63,912 bases of DNA from positions 1 through 63,912 of the forward strand of contig QCLN01000006.1 of the NCBI GenBank assembly GCA_003214525.1. Reading direction: 5' to 3'. The position numbers and the translations under genes are program-made. The notes under the pieces are model-generated. The model worked only from the letters and a program-made list of their open reading frames with translations. It was not told the origin of the DNA and did no database searches. Source of the stretch: Pelagibacteraceae bacterium AG-414-M23 (GTDB lineage Bacteria; Pseudomonadota; Alphaproteobacteria; Pelagibacterales; Pelagibacteraceae). Within the stretch, counting starts at the first letter, position 1. Every line of letters begins with the position of its first letter. Positions 1-9,139 of the stretch are shown here, in pieces.

Positions 1-2076
1 AGAGTTCTTGGAATACCTTATGGTTTCGTTGACTCAATTTGTAAAATGATCCCATTTGATCCATCTAGACCTATGAAGTTGCAAGAATGCATTAATTTAG
101 AGCCACGTTTACAAAAATTAATCCAAGAAGATAATAGAGTTAAAAAATTAGTTGATTTATCTTTAAAATTAGAAGGACTTAATAGAAATTTTGCAACTCA
201 TGCAGCTGGTGTAGTTATAGCTGATAAGAAATTAAACTCTATTGTTCCATTATATAAAGATCAATCATCTGATCTTTTATTGCCCTCAACACAATTTGAC
301 ATGTATTCAGCTGAGAATGCAGGATTAGTTAAATTTGATTTCTTAGGATTAAAAACTCTAACAGTAATTAACCGTGCACAAAAAATTATAAAAGATAAAA
401 AAAATAAAGAATTTAATATTGAAAAAATTAACTATGAAGACCAAAATGTGTTTAAGCTTTTATCAGAAGGTAAAACTATTGGCCTATTTCAACTTGAAAG
501 TTCAGGAATGAAGGATGCTTTAATAAACATGAAACCAAATAGATTGGAAGATATTATTGCGCTTGTAGCTTTATATAGACCGGGTCCAATGAGCAATATA
601 CCAGTTTATAATGATTGCAAGCATGGAAGAAAAGAGCCTGATTATTTACATCCTAAACTAAAAGAAATTTTAGAACCTACCTATGGAGTAATAATCTATC
701 AAGAACAAGTAATGCAAATTGCCCAAGCTTTGTCAGGTTTTACTGCTGGTGAAGCTGACATACTTAGACGTGCAATGGGAAAAAAAAAGAGGGCAGAGTT
801 AGAAAAGCAAAAACAAAGATTTATAAACGGTGCAGAAAAAAAAGGAATAGCAAAAGATGTTGCAGCAGGAATCTTTATGAAAATAGAACCATTTGCAGAA
901 TATGGTTTTAACAAAAGTCATGCTGCTGCATATGCTTTGATCGCATATCAAACTGCTTTTTTAAAAACATACTATCCAAATGAATTTTTTTCAGCTTCAA
1001 TGTCAATGGAGCTTTCAAATCAAAAAAAACTTAGTGAGTTCTATGAGGAATTAAAGAGAATGAAAATTAATATCGTAAGACCTGATATTAATGAATGTTT
1101 TGTGGATTTTACTTCAGATGATAAGAATTTTTATTATGCACTAGGTGCTATAAAAAATGTTGGCTATGAGTCTATATCGAATGTAGTCAAAGAGAGAATT
1201 AAAAATGGTAAATTTAAAAATCTATTTGATTTTATAAATAGAACAGATCCTAAAGATATTAATAAACTTCAATTGGAGGGCCTTGTTAAAGCCGGAGCCT
1301 TTGATAGATTAAATCAAAATAGAAAATCTTTATTCGAATCTATCCCGAACATGATTTTAAAATCAAAAATTTTGTACGAAAATAAATCAATAAATCAAAT
1401 AAATTTATTTGATGACAATAAAGAAGAAAATGATTCAGAATTACTTATAAATACAAAAGATTTTATATTTGAAGAGAGATTATCAAAAGAGTTTGAAACT
1501 TTAGGCTTTTTTATTTCGGACCATCCATTGAATCAGTTTAAAGATTTTTTCTCTCAGTATAACATTATCAATTTTAATGACCTTAATAGTAATGATAAAA
1601 TAAAAGACGGCTTAATAGCGTCAACTATATTGAAAATTCAAGAGAAAAAAAATCAAAAGGGAGTAACTTACGCCATTATTAAGTTTACTGATTTAGGAGG
1701 CGTATTTGAACTTTTTCTATTTTCCGACCTTTTTGAAAAAAAAAGAGATATTTTAAAAGAAGGTAATTCAGTTTTTTTAAATTTAATTAAAAATAACGCC
1801 ACTGATGGAGCCCATTCAAGAATTAACGTTAGATCTATAGCAAAAATTAATGATTTAATGAACTTACCTGTTAAGTCAATAGAAATAAATTCTTTAAATC
1901 TAGATAAATTAAATCAAATTAAAAAATTAATATCATTGCCAGGGGAAACGGATGTAACATTAAAAATAAATAATAAAAAAAGTGTTCATCATTTTAAGTT
2001 AAATTCAAAAAGAAAAATTGACCAAAAAGTAATATCTGAGTTAAAAAATGCTGGTGTTGCTTTAAAAATATACTAA
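1..2076 (+). CDS. dnaE: DNA polymerase III subunit alpha, 3' part (partial at window start)
   Basis: This is the C-terminal ~690 residues of the replicative polymerase catalytic subunit; the frame is open from base 1, so the gene begins upstream. Visible are the end of the palm/fingers region (RVLGIPYGFVD, NFATHAAGVVI, YRPGPM, YQEQVMQIA, ADILRRAMGKKK), the helix-hairpin-helix region (YALGAIKNVG, LVKAGAFD) and an OB-fold near the C-terminus (visible residues about 530-620). The catalytic Asp-rich PDIDxDF motif should lie before base 1. The C-terminal tail after the OB-fold is short and lysine-rich. It is a DnaE1-type enzyme, not the error-prone DnaE2. It is followed by a 125-base gap carrying the rpsB leader. 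Identification is secure; only the 5' end is missing. Confidence 0.97.
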   Translation, partial: RVLGIPYGFVDSICKMIPFDPSRPMKLQECINLEPRLQKLIQEDNRVKKLVDLSLKLEGLNRNFATHAAGVVIADKKLNSIVPLYKDQSSDLLLPSTQFDMYSAENAGLVKFDFLGLKTLTVINRAQKIIKDKKNKEFNIEKINYEDQNVFKLLSEGKTIGLFQLESSGMKDALINMKPNRLEDIIALVALYRPGPMSNIPVYNDCKHGRKEPDYLHPKLKEILEPTYGVIIYQEQVMQIAQALSGFTAGEADILRRAMGKKKRAELEKQKQRFINGAEKKGIAKDVAAGIFMKIEPFAEYGFNKSHAAAYALIAYQTAFLKTYYPNEFFSASMSMELSNQKKLSEFYEELKRMKINIVRPDINECFVDFTSDDKNFYYALGAIKNVGYESISNVVKERIKNGKFKNLFDFINRTDPKDINKLQLEGLVKAGAFDRLNQNRKSLFESIPNMILKSKILYENKSINQINLFDDNKEENDSELLINTKDFIFEERLSKEFETLGFFISDHPLNQFKDFFSQYNIINFNDLNSNDKIKDGLIASTILKIQEKKNQKGVTYAIIKFTDLGGVFELFLFSDLFEKKRDILKEGNSVFLNLIKNNATDGAHSRINVRSIAKINDLMNLPVKSIEINSLNLDKLNQIKKLISLPGETDVTLKINNKKSVHHFKLNSKRKIDQKVISELKNAGVALKIY

Positions 2077-2129
2077 AAAAAAACTTGTATTAATTTAAAA
2101 TAATTGTAAAAACCTTTCAAATTAACACG

Positions 2130-2201
2130 CACACAGTATTTGGTTTAAAAACCTCCGGTCCCTATGGGCAATTACTGTGGAGGCAATAACCGGGAAGGAA
2201 T
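2130..2201 (+). ncRNA. Candidate structured leader of rpsB mRNA (ribosomal protein S2 autoregulatory type)
   Basis: The leader can fold with a 7-bp helix CACAGTA (2132-2138) / TACTGTG (2173-2179). Inside it are two small hairpins: GGTT (2142-2145) / AACC (2150-2153), and CCC (2160-2162) / GGG (2166-2168). CCGGT at 2155-2159 can reach forward to ACCGG at 2189-2193, a 5-bp pseudoknot ending just before the AAGGA-like Shine-Dalgarno (2195-2199) of rpsB. CCTCC (2152-2156) / GGAGG (2179-2183) is a competing pairing. The segment is more G+C-rich than the DNA around it. S2 leaders are known in several bacterial groups, and candidate structured RNAs were reported ahead of rpsB in Pelagibacter; whether this is the same motif is inferred, not tested. 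Confidence 0.6.
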
Positions 2202-2990
2202 ATGATAATACCTAATATAACAATCGAACAACTTTTAGAAGCGGGCGTTCACCTTGGTCATAAAACGTTAAGATGGAACCCTAAAATGAAAAAGTATATT
2301 TTTGGAAGAAGAGATACTATTCATATTATAGACTTAACTCAAACTATAGATTTAATTAAACAAGCATTGGAAAAAGTGTATGAAACTATTTCTAACAAAG
2401 GAAAAATATTGTTTGTGTCAACCAAAAAACAAGCTTCAGAAAATATTGCTGAACTTGCTAAAGATACAGGTCAATACTATGTCAATCATAGATGGCTAGG
2501 CGGAATGTTAACCAATTGGGATACAATATCTAATTCAATAAGAAAATTAGATAATTTAAACAAAAATCTGTCTTCAGAAAATAGAGGGTTTACAAAAAAA
2601 GAATTATTAAAAATGAGTTCACAAAGAGATAAATTACAAAAATCATTAGGCGGCATAAAAGACATGAAAAAAACCCCTGATTTAATTTTTGTCATTGATA
2701 CCAACTATGAGTCATTAGCAATTAAAGAGGCCATTAAACTTAATATACCGATAATTGCAATTCTTGATACAAATTCAAATCCTGAAAATATTGATTTTCC
2801 AATTCCTGGAAACGACGATGCAAGAAGATCAATAGAGCTCTATTGCAACTTGATTAAAGAAACAATTAATAATGTAAAAAAAGATTTTCCTAATGAAGCT
2901 GAAATAAAATCTGAAAACAAATCAGATGATAAAAAAATAGATGTTGCTAGTAAAAAATCGACAGTTAATAAAGATAATAAATTAAATTAA
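2202..2990 (+). CDS. rpsB: 30S ribosomal protein S2
   Basis: Structural protein of the small ribosomal subunit, 262 residues. The S2 signature is clear: [19 protein letters not shown] at about residues 11-29, then [12 protein letters not shown], the [10 protein letters not shown] segment (about 97-106), and [12 protein letters not shown] with [13 protein letters not shown] in the second half. Residues after about 230 form a lysine/aspartate-rich tail with no visible domain. The ATG at 2202 follows an AAGGA element only two bases upstream, unusually close, which fits the idea that the leader just upstream controls initiation. tsf follows after 26 bases, the usual bacterial rpsB-tsf pair. Confidence 0.98.
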   Translation: MIIPNITIEQLLEAGVHLGHKTLRWNPKMKKYIFGRRDTIHIIDLTQTIDLIKQALEKVYETISNKGKILFVSTKKQASENIAELAKDTGQYYVNHRWLGGMLTNWDTISNSIRKLDNLNKNLSSENRGFTKKELLKMSSQRDKLQKSLGGIKDMKKTPDLIFVIDTNYESLAIKEAIKLNIPIIAILDTNSNPENIDFPIPGNDDARRSIELYCNLIKETINNVKKDFPNEAEIKSENKSDDKKIDVASKKSTVNKDNKLN

Positions 2991-3016
2991 TAATCTAAAA
3001 AACTGAAAATTTAAAA

Positions 3017-3868
3017 ATGAGCGATATTGAAAAAATTAAAAAACTGAGACAGTCATCAGGAGCAGGATTTAAAGATTGCAATGCCGCATTAAAAGAATCT
3101 AATGGAGACATAGATAAGGCTGTTGAAATTCTAAGAGTCAAAGGAATTACAAAGGCATCAAAGAAAATGTCAAGAGATGCCAAGGAAGGAGTAATAGTAA
3201 TTAGTGGCGATTCTGTTAAAACATCTATAATAGAAGTTAATTGTGAAACTGACTTTGTTGCAAAAAATGATGATTTTATTAATTTTGTAAAAGAATTAAG
3301 TGAAATTAATAATAAATGCTCATCAAATTTAGAAAAGTTGAGCAAATCAAATATGATAAATGGTAAAAACGTTGAAGACAATTTAGTTGGATTAATTGCT
3401 AAAATTGGTGAAAAAATTACTATTGGGAGAGTACAAACTATTGAAAATAGCAATTCTCAAAATTTTACATATCAACATTCCGTCATAAAAGATAATGTTT
3501 CAAAATTAGGTGTAGTTGTATCTTTAGAGTCAAATGAAAAAAATGAACAAATAAGTTTGTTTGGCAAACAACTTTCCATGCATATCGCCGCTTCAAATCC
3601 AATTGCTTTAAATTCTGATGAAATTAATAAAGATATTATTAAAAAAGAACAGGAACTTATAACAGAAGAACTTAAAAATTCAGGTAAACCAGAAGAAATT
3701 GCAAAAAAAATAAGTTTAGGTAAAATCAACAAATTTAAAGAAGAAAATAGTTTAATGAATCAAGATTGGGTAATGGAACCTAAAAAAAAAGTTAAAGATG
3801 TTTTATCAGAAATGAATCTACCAAACCTAAAAATTAAAGAGTTTAAAAGAATTAAAATAGGAGAGTAA
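3017..3868 (+). CDS. tsf: Translation elongation factor Ts
   Basis: Nucleotide exchange factor that recycles EF-Tu-GDP to EF-Tu-GTP in the cytoplasm; 283 residues, a normal length. The N-terminal UBA-like domain (about 1-50) has the family motif [12 protein letters not shown], and the EF-Tu-contacting TDFVAKN is at residues 78-84. The C-terminal dimerisation region ends in the expected [12 protein letters not shown] block. It sits 26 bases after rpsB. Its TAA stop overlaps the ATG of frr (TAATG), so pyrH, which normally lies between tsf and frr in alphaproteobacteria, is missing here. Confidence 0.98.
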   Translation: MSDIEKIKKLRQSSGAGFKDCNAALKESNGDIDKAVEILRVKGITKASKKMSRDAKEGVIVISGDSVKTSIIEVNCETDFVAKNDDFINFVKELSEINNKCSSNLEKLSKSNMINGKNVEDNLVGLIAKIGEKITIGRVQTIENSNSQNFTYQHSVIKDNVSKLGVVVSLESNEKNEQISLFGKQLSMHIAASNPIALNSDEINKDIIKKEQELITEELKNSGKPEEIAKKISLGKINKFKEENSLMNQDWVMEPKKKVKDVLSEMNLPNLKIKEFKRIKIGE

Positions 3869-4419
3869 TGTTCAAAGATCAGACTTATAGAGAAAAAATG
3901 AATAAAACTATTGAACTATTCACTAAAGAATTATCTTCTTTAAGAACAGGTAGGGCAAATGCAAGCATGTTAGATTTAATTAAAGTGGATGTGTATGGTC
4001 AAAAAATGCCAATAAACCAGTTGGCAACAATTTCTGTTCCTGAACCAAGAACAATAAATGTTCAAGTTTGGGATTTAAACAATGTAAGTTTGATTGACTC
4101 TGCAATAAGAAAATCTGAACTAGGATTAAATCCAATGATTGACGGTCAATTAATGAGACTGCCAATACCGGATCTTAATGAGGAAAGAAGATCAGAATTA
4201 AGTAAAATAATTAAATCAATGGGAGAAAAGTGTAAAATTTCTATCAGAAATATACGTAGAGAAGCAAATGATGAGCTAAAAAAATTACTTAAATCTAAAG
4301 ATATATCTGAAGACGAAGAAAAAAAGTTTGAGAAATCTATTCAAAATATAACCGATACAAATATTAAATCAATAGAAGAGAAAGTTATTTCTAAAGAAAA
4401 AGAAATAATGAATATATGA
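3868..4419 (+). CDS. frr: Ribosome recycling factor
   Basis: With EF-G, RRF splits post-termination ribosomes. At 183 residues it is family-typical, with the three-helix-bundle signatures LSSLRTGRANASMLD (about 22-36), the domain II stretch VYGQKMPINQLATISVPEPR (about 42-61) and LNEERRSELSKIIK (about 104-117). The start overlaps the tsf stop by one base and the stop overlaps the uppS ATG (ATGA), so it is translated within one operon. No unusual residues are seen. Confidence 0.98.
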   Translation: MFKDQTYREKMNKTIELFTKELSSLRTGRANASMLDLIKVDVYGQKMPINQLATISVPEPRTINVQVWDLNNVSLIDSAIRKSELGLNPMIDGQLMRLPIPDLNEERRSELSKIIKSMGEKCKISIRNIRREANDELKKLLKSKDISEDEEKKFEKSIQNITDTNIKSIEEKVISKEKEIMNI

Positions 4420-5096
4420 ACGAAATTAATCACGTTGCCATTATCATGGATGGCAATGGTCGTTGGGGTCTAAAAAAATATAATTCTAGAAAATTAGGAC
4501 ACAAAGAGGGAGTTAGAACAATTGAAAAAATTATTGAAACTTCACTTAAAAAAAAAATTACATATTTAACATTGTACACTTTTTCAACAGAAAACTGGAA
4601 TAGACCTAGTCATGAAGTTAATTATCTATTTAATTTATTATTTGAATATTTAAATAAAAATTTAAACGATTTATCTAAAAATAATTTAAAACTAAATATA
4701 ATTGGTGACATTAAAAAGTTACCCTTAGAACTCAAAAAATTGTTAAATAAATCAATAAAACTAACATCAAAAAATTCAAAATTACAAATAAATTTAGCTT
4801 TAAATTATGGTTCTAGATATGAAATTTTAAATTCTTTAAAGTTAATTATCAAAAAAAAATTGAAACCTAGTATTAAAAATATTGAAAAAAATCTTTATAC
4901 AAAAAATATTCCTGATCCCGATATTTTAATTAGAACAGGAAATACGCATAGATTAAGCAATTTTCTTTTATGGCAACTATCATATACTGAAATTTATTTC
5001 GTTAAGAAATTTTGGCCTGATTTTACGCCTAAAGACTACTCATTGATAATAAATAATTTCAAAAATATTAAAAGAAAATTTGGAAAAGTTAGATAA
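4416..5096 (+). CDS. uppS: Undecaprenyl diphosphate synthase (cis-prenyltransferase)
   Basis: Cytoplasmic enzyme adding isopentenyl diphosphate to farnesyl diphosphate to make the C55 carrier lipid for peptidoglycan and other envelope polymers. The catalytic Asp lies in IIMDGNGRW (residues 9-17); TLYTFSTENW and the C-terminal DPDILIRTG and WPDF motifs that bind the second substrate are present. At 226 residues it is slightly short (about 250 in E. coli), but all motifs are there. It overlaps frr by 4 bases and cdsA by 1 base. It uses the isoprenoid units made by the MEP pathway, two enzymes of which (dxr, ispDF) are in this window. Confidence 0.97.
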   Translation: MNEINHVAIIMDGNGRWGLKKYNSRKLGHKEGVRTIEKIIETSLKKKITYLTLYTFSTENWNRPSHEVNYLFNLLFEYLNKNLNDLSKNNLKLNIIGDIKKLPLELKKLLNKSIKLTSKNSKLQINLALNYGSRYEILNSLKLIIKKKLKPSIKNIEKNLYTKNIPDPDILIRTGNTHRLSNFLLWQLSYTEIYFVKKFWPDFTPKDYSLIINNFKNIKRKFGKVR

Positions 5097-5731
5097 TGAA
5101 AGAATTTTTATTTAGAATTTTTACGTCAATATTTCTTCTGTCAGCTTTATATTATTCATACATAAATTATAACTTTTTTCTAACTTTATTAGTTATAATA
5201 ATTTTTATGTCTTTAATTGAATATAGTCAATTAATATTTAAGATTAAAAAATTAAAAAAAAAAAGATCACTTTATTTATTTTTCGGATTAATATATTCAA
5301 TATTAGCATCGTACATAATAATAATTAATCTTGATGTATCCAAAAATATAATTTTTTATTTTATTATAATTTGCATTGCTACTGATATAGGTGGTTTATT
5401 TTTTGGTAGAATTTTTAAAGGAAAAAAGCTTACCAAAATAAGTCCCAATAAAACTTATTCTGGTTTTTATGGATCATTTATATTTTCATTTTTTGTTATG
5501 TATATATTTATCAACAACTTAACTTTAAATTATATTTCATTAACTATTTTTACTTTTTCAGTATGCTTACTTTCTCAATTTGGAGATCTTTTTTTTTCTT
5601 ATATAAAAAGAATTGCCAAAGTTAAAGATTCAGGAAATTTACTGCCTGGTCACGGAGGTATATTAGATAGAGTTGATGGTATTATTATATCGGTTCCAAT
5701 TAATGCATTAATTTATAATTTATCAATATGA
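5096..5731 (+). CDS. cdsA: Phosphatidate cytidylyltransferase
   Basis: Integral membrane enzyme making CDP-diacylglycerol from phosphatidic acid and CTP, the branch point of phospholipid synthesis. The protein is almost all hydrophobic segments (about six membrane helices). It carries the CDS signature near the C-terminus: SQFGDLFFSYIKR, then KDSGNLLPGHGG and LDRVDG at roughly residues 160-195. At 211 residues it is shorter than the E. coli enzyme (285), mostly through loss of N-terminal helices, as often seen in alphaproteobacteria. It overlaps uppS by 1 base and dxr by 1-4 bases. pgpA, which acts downstream in phosphatidylglycerol synthesis, lies at 28202. Confidence 0.95.
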   Translation: MKEFLFRIFTSIFLLSALYYSYINYNFFLTLLVIIIFMSLIEYSQLIFKIKKLKKKRSLYLFFGLIYSILASYIIIINLDVSKNIIFYFIIICIATDIGGLFFGRIFKGKKLTKISPNKTYSGFYGSFIFSFFVMYIFINNLTLNYISLTIFTFSVCLLSQFGDLFFSYIKRIAKVKDSGNLLPGHGGILDRVDGIIISVPINALIYNLSI

Positions 5732-6894
5732 TGAAAATTGCAATTTTAGGGTCAACAGGCTCGATAGGTTTAACTGCACTTAATATAGTAAGGCAAAATA
5801 AACATAACTTTAAAATTACCTTACTATCAACGAATTCTAACATAAATAAAATTTTTAATCAGGCTAAAGAATTTAATGTTAAAAATATTATTATATCTGG
5901 AAAAAAAATAAATCTTTCTTGGAAAAAAAGATTTAGAAAAAACAAAATTAACATATTTTACAATTTCGAAAATTTTAAAAAGGTATTTAAAAAAAAAATT
6001 GACTATACGTTAAATTCAATTTCAGGAATTGATGGTTTAGAACCAACAATTAATATAATAAAATTTACAAAAAAGATTGCCATTGCAAACAAAGAGTCAA
6101 TTATATGTGGATGGAATTTAATCAATAAAGAATTAATTAAAAATAAAACTAAATTTATACCTGTAGACTCTGAACATTTTTCAATTTTTAAACTTATTAA
6201 TAATGAAGATTCACAATTAATAAAAAAAATTATTATAACTGCATCAGGCGGACCTTTTTTAAATAAAAAAAACAATTTAAAAAAAATTAAAGTTAAAGAT
6301 GCATTAAATCACCCTAATTGGAGAATGGGTAAAAAAATCTCAATTGATTCATCAACTTTAATGAACAAAGTTTTTGAAGTAGTTGAAGCAAAAAAAATTT
6401 TTAATATAAATTTAAATAAAATAGATATTTTAATTAATCCAAATTCGTATTTACATGCAATAATTATTTTTAAAAATGGAACAATAAAAATGTTAGCTCA
6501 TGAAACAAATATGGATATACCAATATTTAATTCGATTTATGATACTTCGCAAAAAAATTTATACAAAACAAAAGATTTGAATATTGATAAAATTAACAAT
6601 CTATTTCTTTCAAAACCAAACACTAGTAAGTTTAAAACCTTAAAATTATTAAAATTAATTCCTCATAGAGATAGTTTGTTCGAAACCGCATTCATTACCA
6701 TTAATGATGAACTTGTTAATATGTTTTTAAGTAGAAAAATAGACTTTAGAAAATTATTATTTTATTTAATCAAAATAATTAATTTTAAATTATTTAAAAA
6801 GTATTGTAATATTAAACCCAAATCAATTAAGCAAATATACGAAGTTAGGGATCTAACTAAAAAATTTGTTAATGATTATATTAAAACTAAATAA
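5728..6894 (+). CDS. dxr: 1-deoxy-D-xylulose 5-phosphate reductoisomerase
   Basis: Second enzyme of the MEP isoprenoid pathway: DXP to MEP using NADPH and a divalent metal. The nucleotide-binding GSTGSIG (about 8-14), ANKESIICGW, metal-binding DSEHFSIF, and HPNWRMGKKISIDSSTLMNK with EVVEA are all present; 388 residues is normal. Two ATGs in a row (5728 and 5731) are both possible starts; either overlaps the cdsA stop. The stop is one base before the likely bamA start, so the rseP/mmpA protease gene usually found between dxr and bamA is absent. Confidence 0.97.
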   Translation: MMKIAILGSTGSIGLTALNIVRQNKHNFKITLLSTNSNINKIFNQAKEFNVKNIIISGKKINLSWKKRFRKNKINIFYNFENFKKVFKKKIDYTLNSISGIDGLEPTINIIKFTKKIAIANKESIICGWNLINKELIKNKTKFIPVDSEHFSIFKLINNEDSQLIKKIIITASGGPFLNKKNNLKKIKVKDALNHPNWRMGKKISIDSSTLMNKVFEVVEAKKIFNINLNKIDILINPNSYLHAIIIFKNGTIKMLAHETNMDIPIFNSIYDTSQKNLYKTKDLNIDKINNLFLSKPNTSKFKTLKLLKLIPHRDSLFETAFITINDELVNMFLSRKIDFRKLLFYLIKIINFKLFKKYCNIKPKSIKQIYEVRDLTKKFVNDYIKTK

Positions 6895-6895
6895 A

Positions 6896-9139
6896 ATGTT
6901 TAAAAAATTTATTATAGTAACTTTATTTTCTACTTTTTTTCTGCAAAACTTTTCTTCAGCAGAAGTAATTAAAAGTTTCAAAATTACTGGCAATGAAAGA
7001 ATTTCTAGTGAAACTGTAATATTATTTAGTGGCTTAAAAATTAATGATGATATAAACAAAAATCAATTAAATGAGTCTTTAAAAAAATTATATGAAACTA
7101 CATTTTTTAAAAATATTTCAATAAATTTAGATAATAACGTAATATTTATTGATTTAGTCGAAAATCCTTTAATTCAATCAATAGAAATCGTGGGAATCAA
7201 AAAACAATCTTTGGTAGAAAGATTAAAAGAAATCGTTTTACAAAAAGAAAAATCCTCTTTTGTTGAGAGTAAAATTAAAAATGATCAAAATAGAATTGTC
7301 AATTCTCTAAGAGTAAATGGTTATTATTTTTCCGAGGTAAGCACCAGTATTAAGGAAAATGAAAATAATACTGTTGATATAGTTTACAATATTAATCTTG
7401 GAAATAAGGCTTTAATTAAAAATATTAAATTTATAGGTAATAAAATTTATAAGGATGGCAAATTAAGAAAAATTATAGTTTCGGAAGAGGATAAATTTTG
7501 GAAATTTTTATCTAACAAAAAAAATGTAGATGTGCAAAGATTTAAGTTAGATGAAAATTTGCTAAAAAATTTTTATAAAAATAATGGATATTACAAGGTT
7601 AAAATAAACAGTTCATTTGCACAGATTGTTGAAGACAAGCATTTTGAAATGGTATTTAATATAGACGCTGGCGAAAAGTTTTTCTTTAATGATTTAAAAC
7701 TTAATATTCCTTTAGAATATAATCAAAATAATTTTGCTAAACTTGAAAATTTATTAGGTAAATTAAAAAAAAAAACTTATTCATTGAATAGAATTGAAGA
7801 TATTTTAGATGAAATTGATGAAATAGCTCTAGACAACAATTATGAGTTTTTAAGTGTAACTTATGATGAAACAGTTATAGATCAAAATAAAATTAACTTA
7901 TCTATAAATTTAAAAGAAAATGAAAAATTTTACGTAGAAAAAATTAATATATTTGGAAATAATATAACATCAGAAAGAGTTGTCAGAAATCAACTTTTAT
8001 CAGACGAAGGGGATGCTTTTAATGAAATTTTGTTAAACAAATCAATTAATAATATTAAATCTTTAAGAGTTTTTAAGTCAGTTAATTATAACGTTGAAAC
8101 AACAGAAAATAAACAGAGTAAGATTATAAATATTGATGTCGAAGAAAAACCGACTGGCGAAATATTTGCAGCTGCTGGAACAGGTACCAGCGGATCATCA
8201 CTAAGCTTTGGCATTACTGAAAATAACTATTTAGGAGAGGGTGTTAAGTTAGGAACAGACGTATCAATTTCTGAAGAAGCATTAACAGGAAAATTATTTT
8301 TAAGAGAGCCAAATTACAAAAACTCAAATCGTTCATTTAATCGTTCATTTGAGCGATCTGAAGTAGATTATTTAACTAATTTTGGCTATAAAACTGAAAA
8401 AACAGGTTTTAGTTTTGGTACATCATATGAACAATTTAAGGATATTTTCTTTTCTCCAACAATAAAAAATAACTATGAAGATATAACAACAAATGCCAAA
8501 GCCTCTAATGCTAAAAAGAAACAAGAAGGCACTTACTTAGATTTAATTTTGGATTACAATGTAGTTATGAACAAACTTAACCAAAATTTTAACCCTACTG
8601 ATGGTTATAAATTTTCTTTTTCTCAAGAATTGCCTCTTTATTCTGAAGATTATACATTAGTCAATAATATTGATTACACAACTTATTATGAAACTAAAAA
8701 TAATTTATTATTTTCATTTTCTATTTTTGCAGCTACATCGAGCTCATTATCAAATGATGACTCAAGAATTACAAAAAGAATATATGTTCCTCAGAGAAAA
8801 CTAAGAGGATTTGAGCCTGGAAAAATTGGACCAAAAGATGGAAGCGATTATATAGGAGGCAATTATGGTTCATCTATAAATTTTACTTCTACATTGCCAG
8901 ACTTATTTGCTGATTTGCAAAATTTAGATATTAGTTATTTTATTGATGCTGCAAACGTATGGGGCGTTGATTATGATTCTTCTATAGATGAAAATTCAAA
9001 AATTAGATCATCCACAGGAATTGCCTTAGATTGGTTTACACCGATTGGTCCATTAAGTTTATCTTATGCAATTCCATTATCAAAAGCATCAACTGATGTC
9101 ACAGAAAATATAAGATTTAATATCGGTACGACATTTTAG
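6896..9139 (+). CDS. bamA: Outer membrane protein assembly factor BamA
   Basis: Central component of the BAM machine that folds beta-barrel proteins into the outer membrane. I chose the ATG at 6896 (747 residues) over an in-frame upstream start because it gives a standard signal peptide (MFKKFIIVTLF...SSA, about 22 residues) and no overlap with dxr. POTRA repeats fill about residues 23-400 (motifs such as ITGNERISSETV, IKNIKFIGNK and INIFGNNITSERVVR). The Omp85 barrel follows and ends in the expected C-terminal phenylalanine. The lid-loop region KLRGFEPGKIGP holds the conserved RGF motif. Its substrates and the LPS genes downstream make this an outer-membrane biogenesis operon. Confidence 0.96.
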   Translation: MFKKFIIVTLFSTFFLQNFSSAEVIKSFKITGNERISSETVILFSGLKINDDINKNQLNESLKKLYETTFFKNISINLDNNVIFIDLVENPLIQSIEIVGIKKQSLVERLKEIVLQKEKSSFVESKIKNDQNRIVNSLRVNGYYFSEVSTSIKENENNTVDIVYNINLGNKALIKNIKFIGNKIYKDGKLRKIIVSEEDKFWKFLSNKKNVDVQRFKLDENLLKNFYKNNGYYKVKINSSFAQIVEDKHFEMVFNIDAGEKFFFNDLKLNIPLEYNQNNFAKLENLLGKLKKKTYSLNRIEDILDEIDEIALDNNYEFLSVTYDETVIDQNKINLSINLKENEKFYVEKINIFGNNITSERVVRNQLLSDEGDAFNEILLNKSINNIKSLRVFKSVNYNVETTENKQSKIINIDVEEKPTGEIFAAAGTGTSGSSLSFGITENNYLGEGVKLGTDVSISEEALTGKLFLREPNYKNSNRSFNRSFERSEVDYLTNFGYKTEKTGFSFGTSYEQFKDIFFSPTIKNNYEDITTNAKASNAKKKQEGTYLDLILDYNVVMNKLNQNFNPTDGYKFSFSQELPLYSEDYTLVNNIDYTTYYETKNNLLFSFSIFAATSSSLSNDDSRITKRIYVPQRKLRGFEPGKIGPKDGSDYIGGNYGSSINFTSTLPDLFADLQNLDISYFIDAANVWGVDYDSSIDENSKIRSSTGIALDWFTPIGPLSLSYAIPLSKASTDVTENIRFNIGTTF
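8327..8350 (+). repeat. 12-bp tandem duplication inside bamA
   Basis: AATCGTTCATTT occurs twice head to tail (8327-8338 and 8339-8350), encoding NRSF-NRSF in an early strand or hairpin of the BamA barrel. It uses CGT for Arg, where neighbouring genes mostly use AGA. It keeps the frame. It may be a recent slippage duplication, or simply the alternating residue pattern of a beta strand. Confidence 0.6.
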
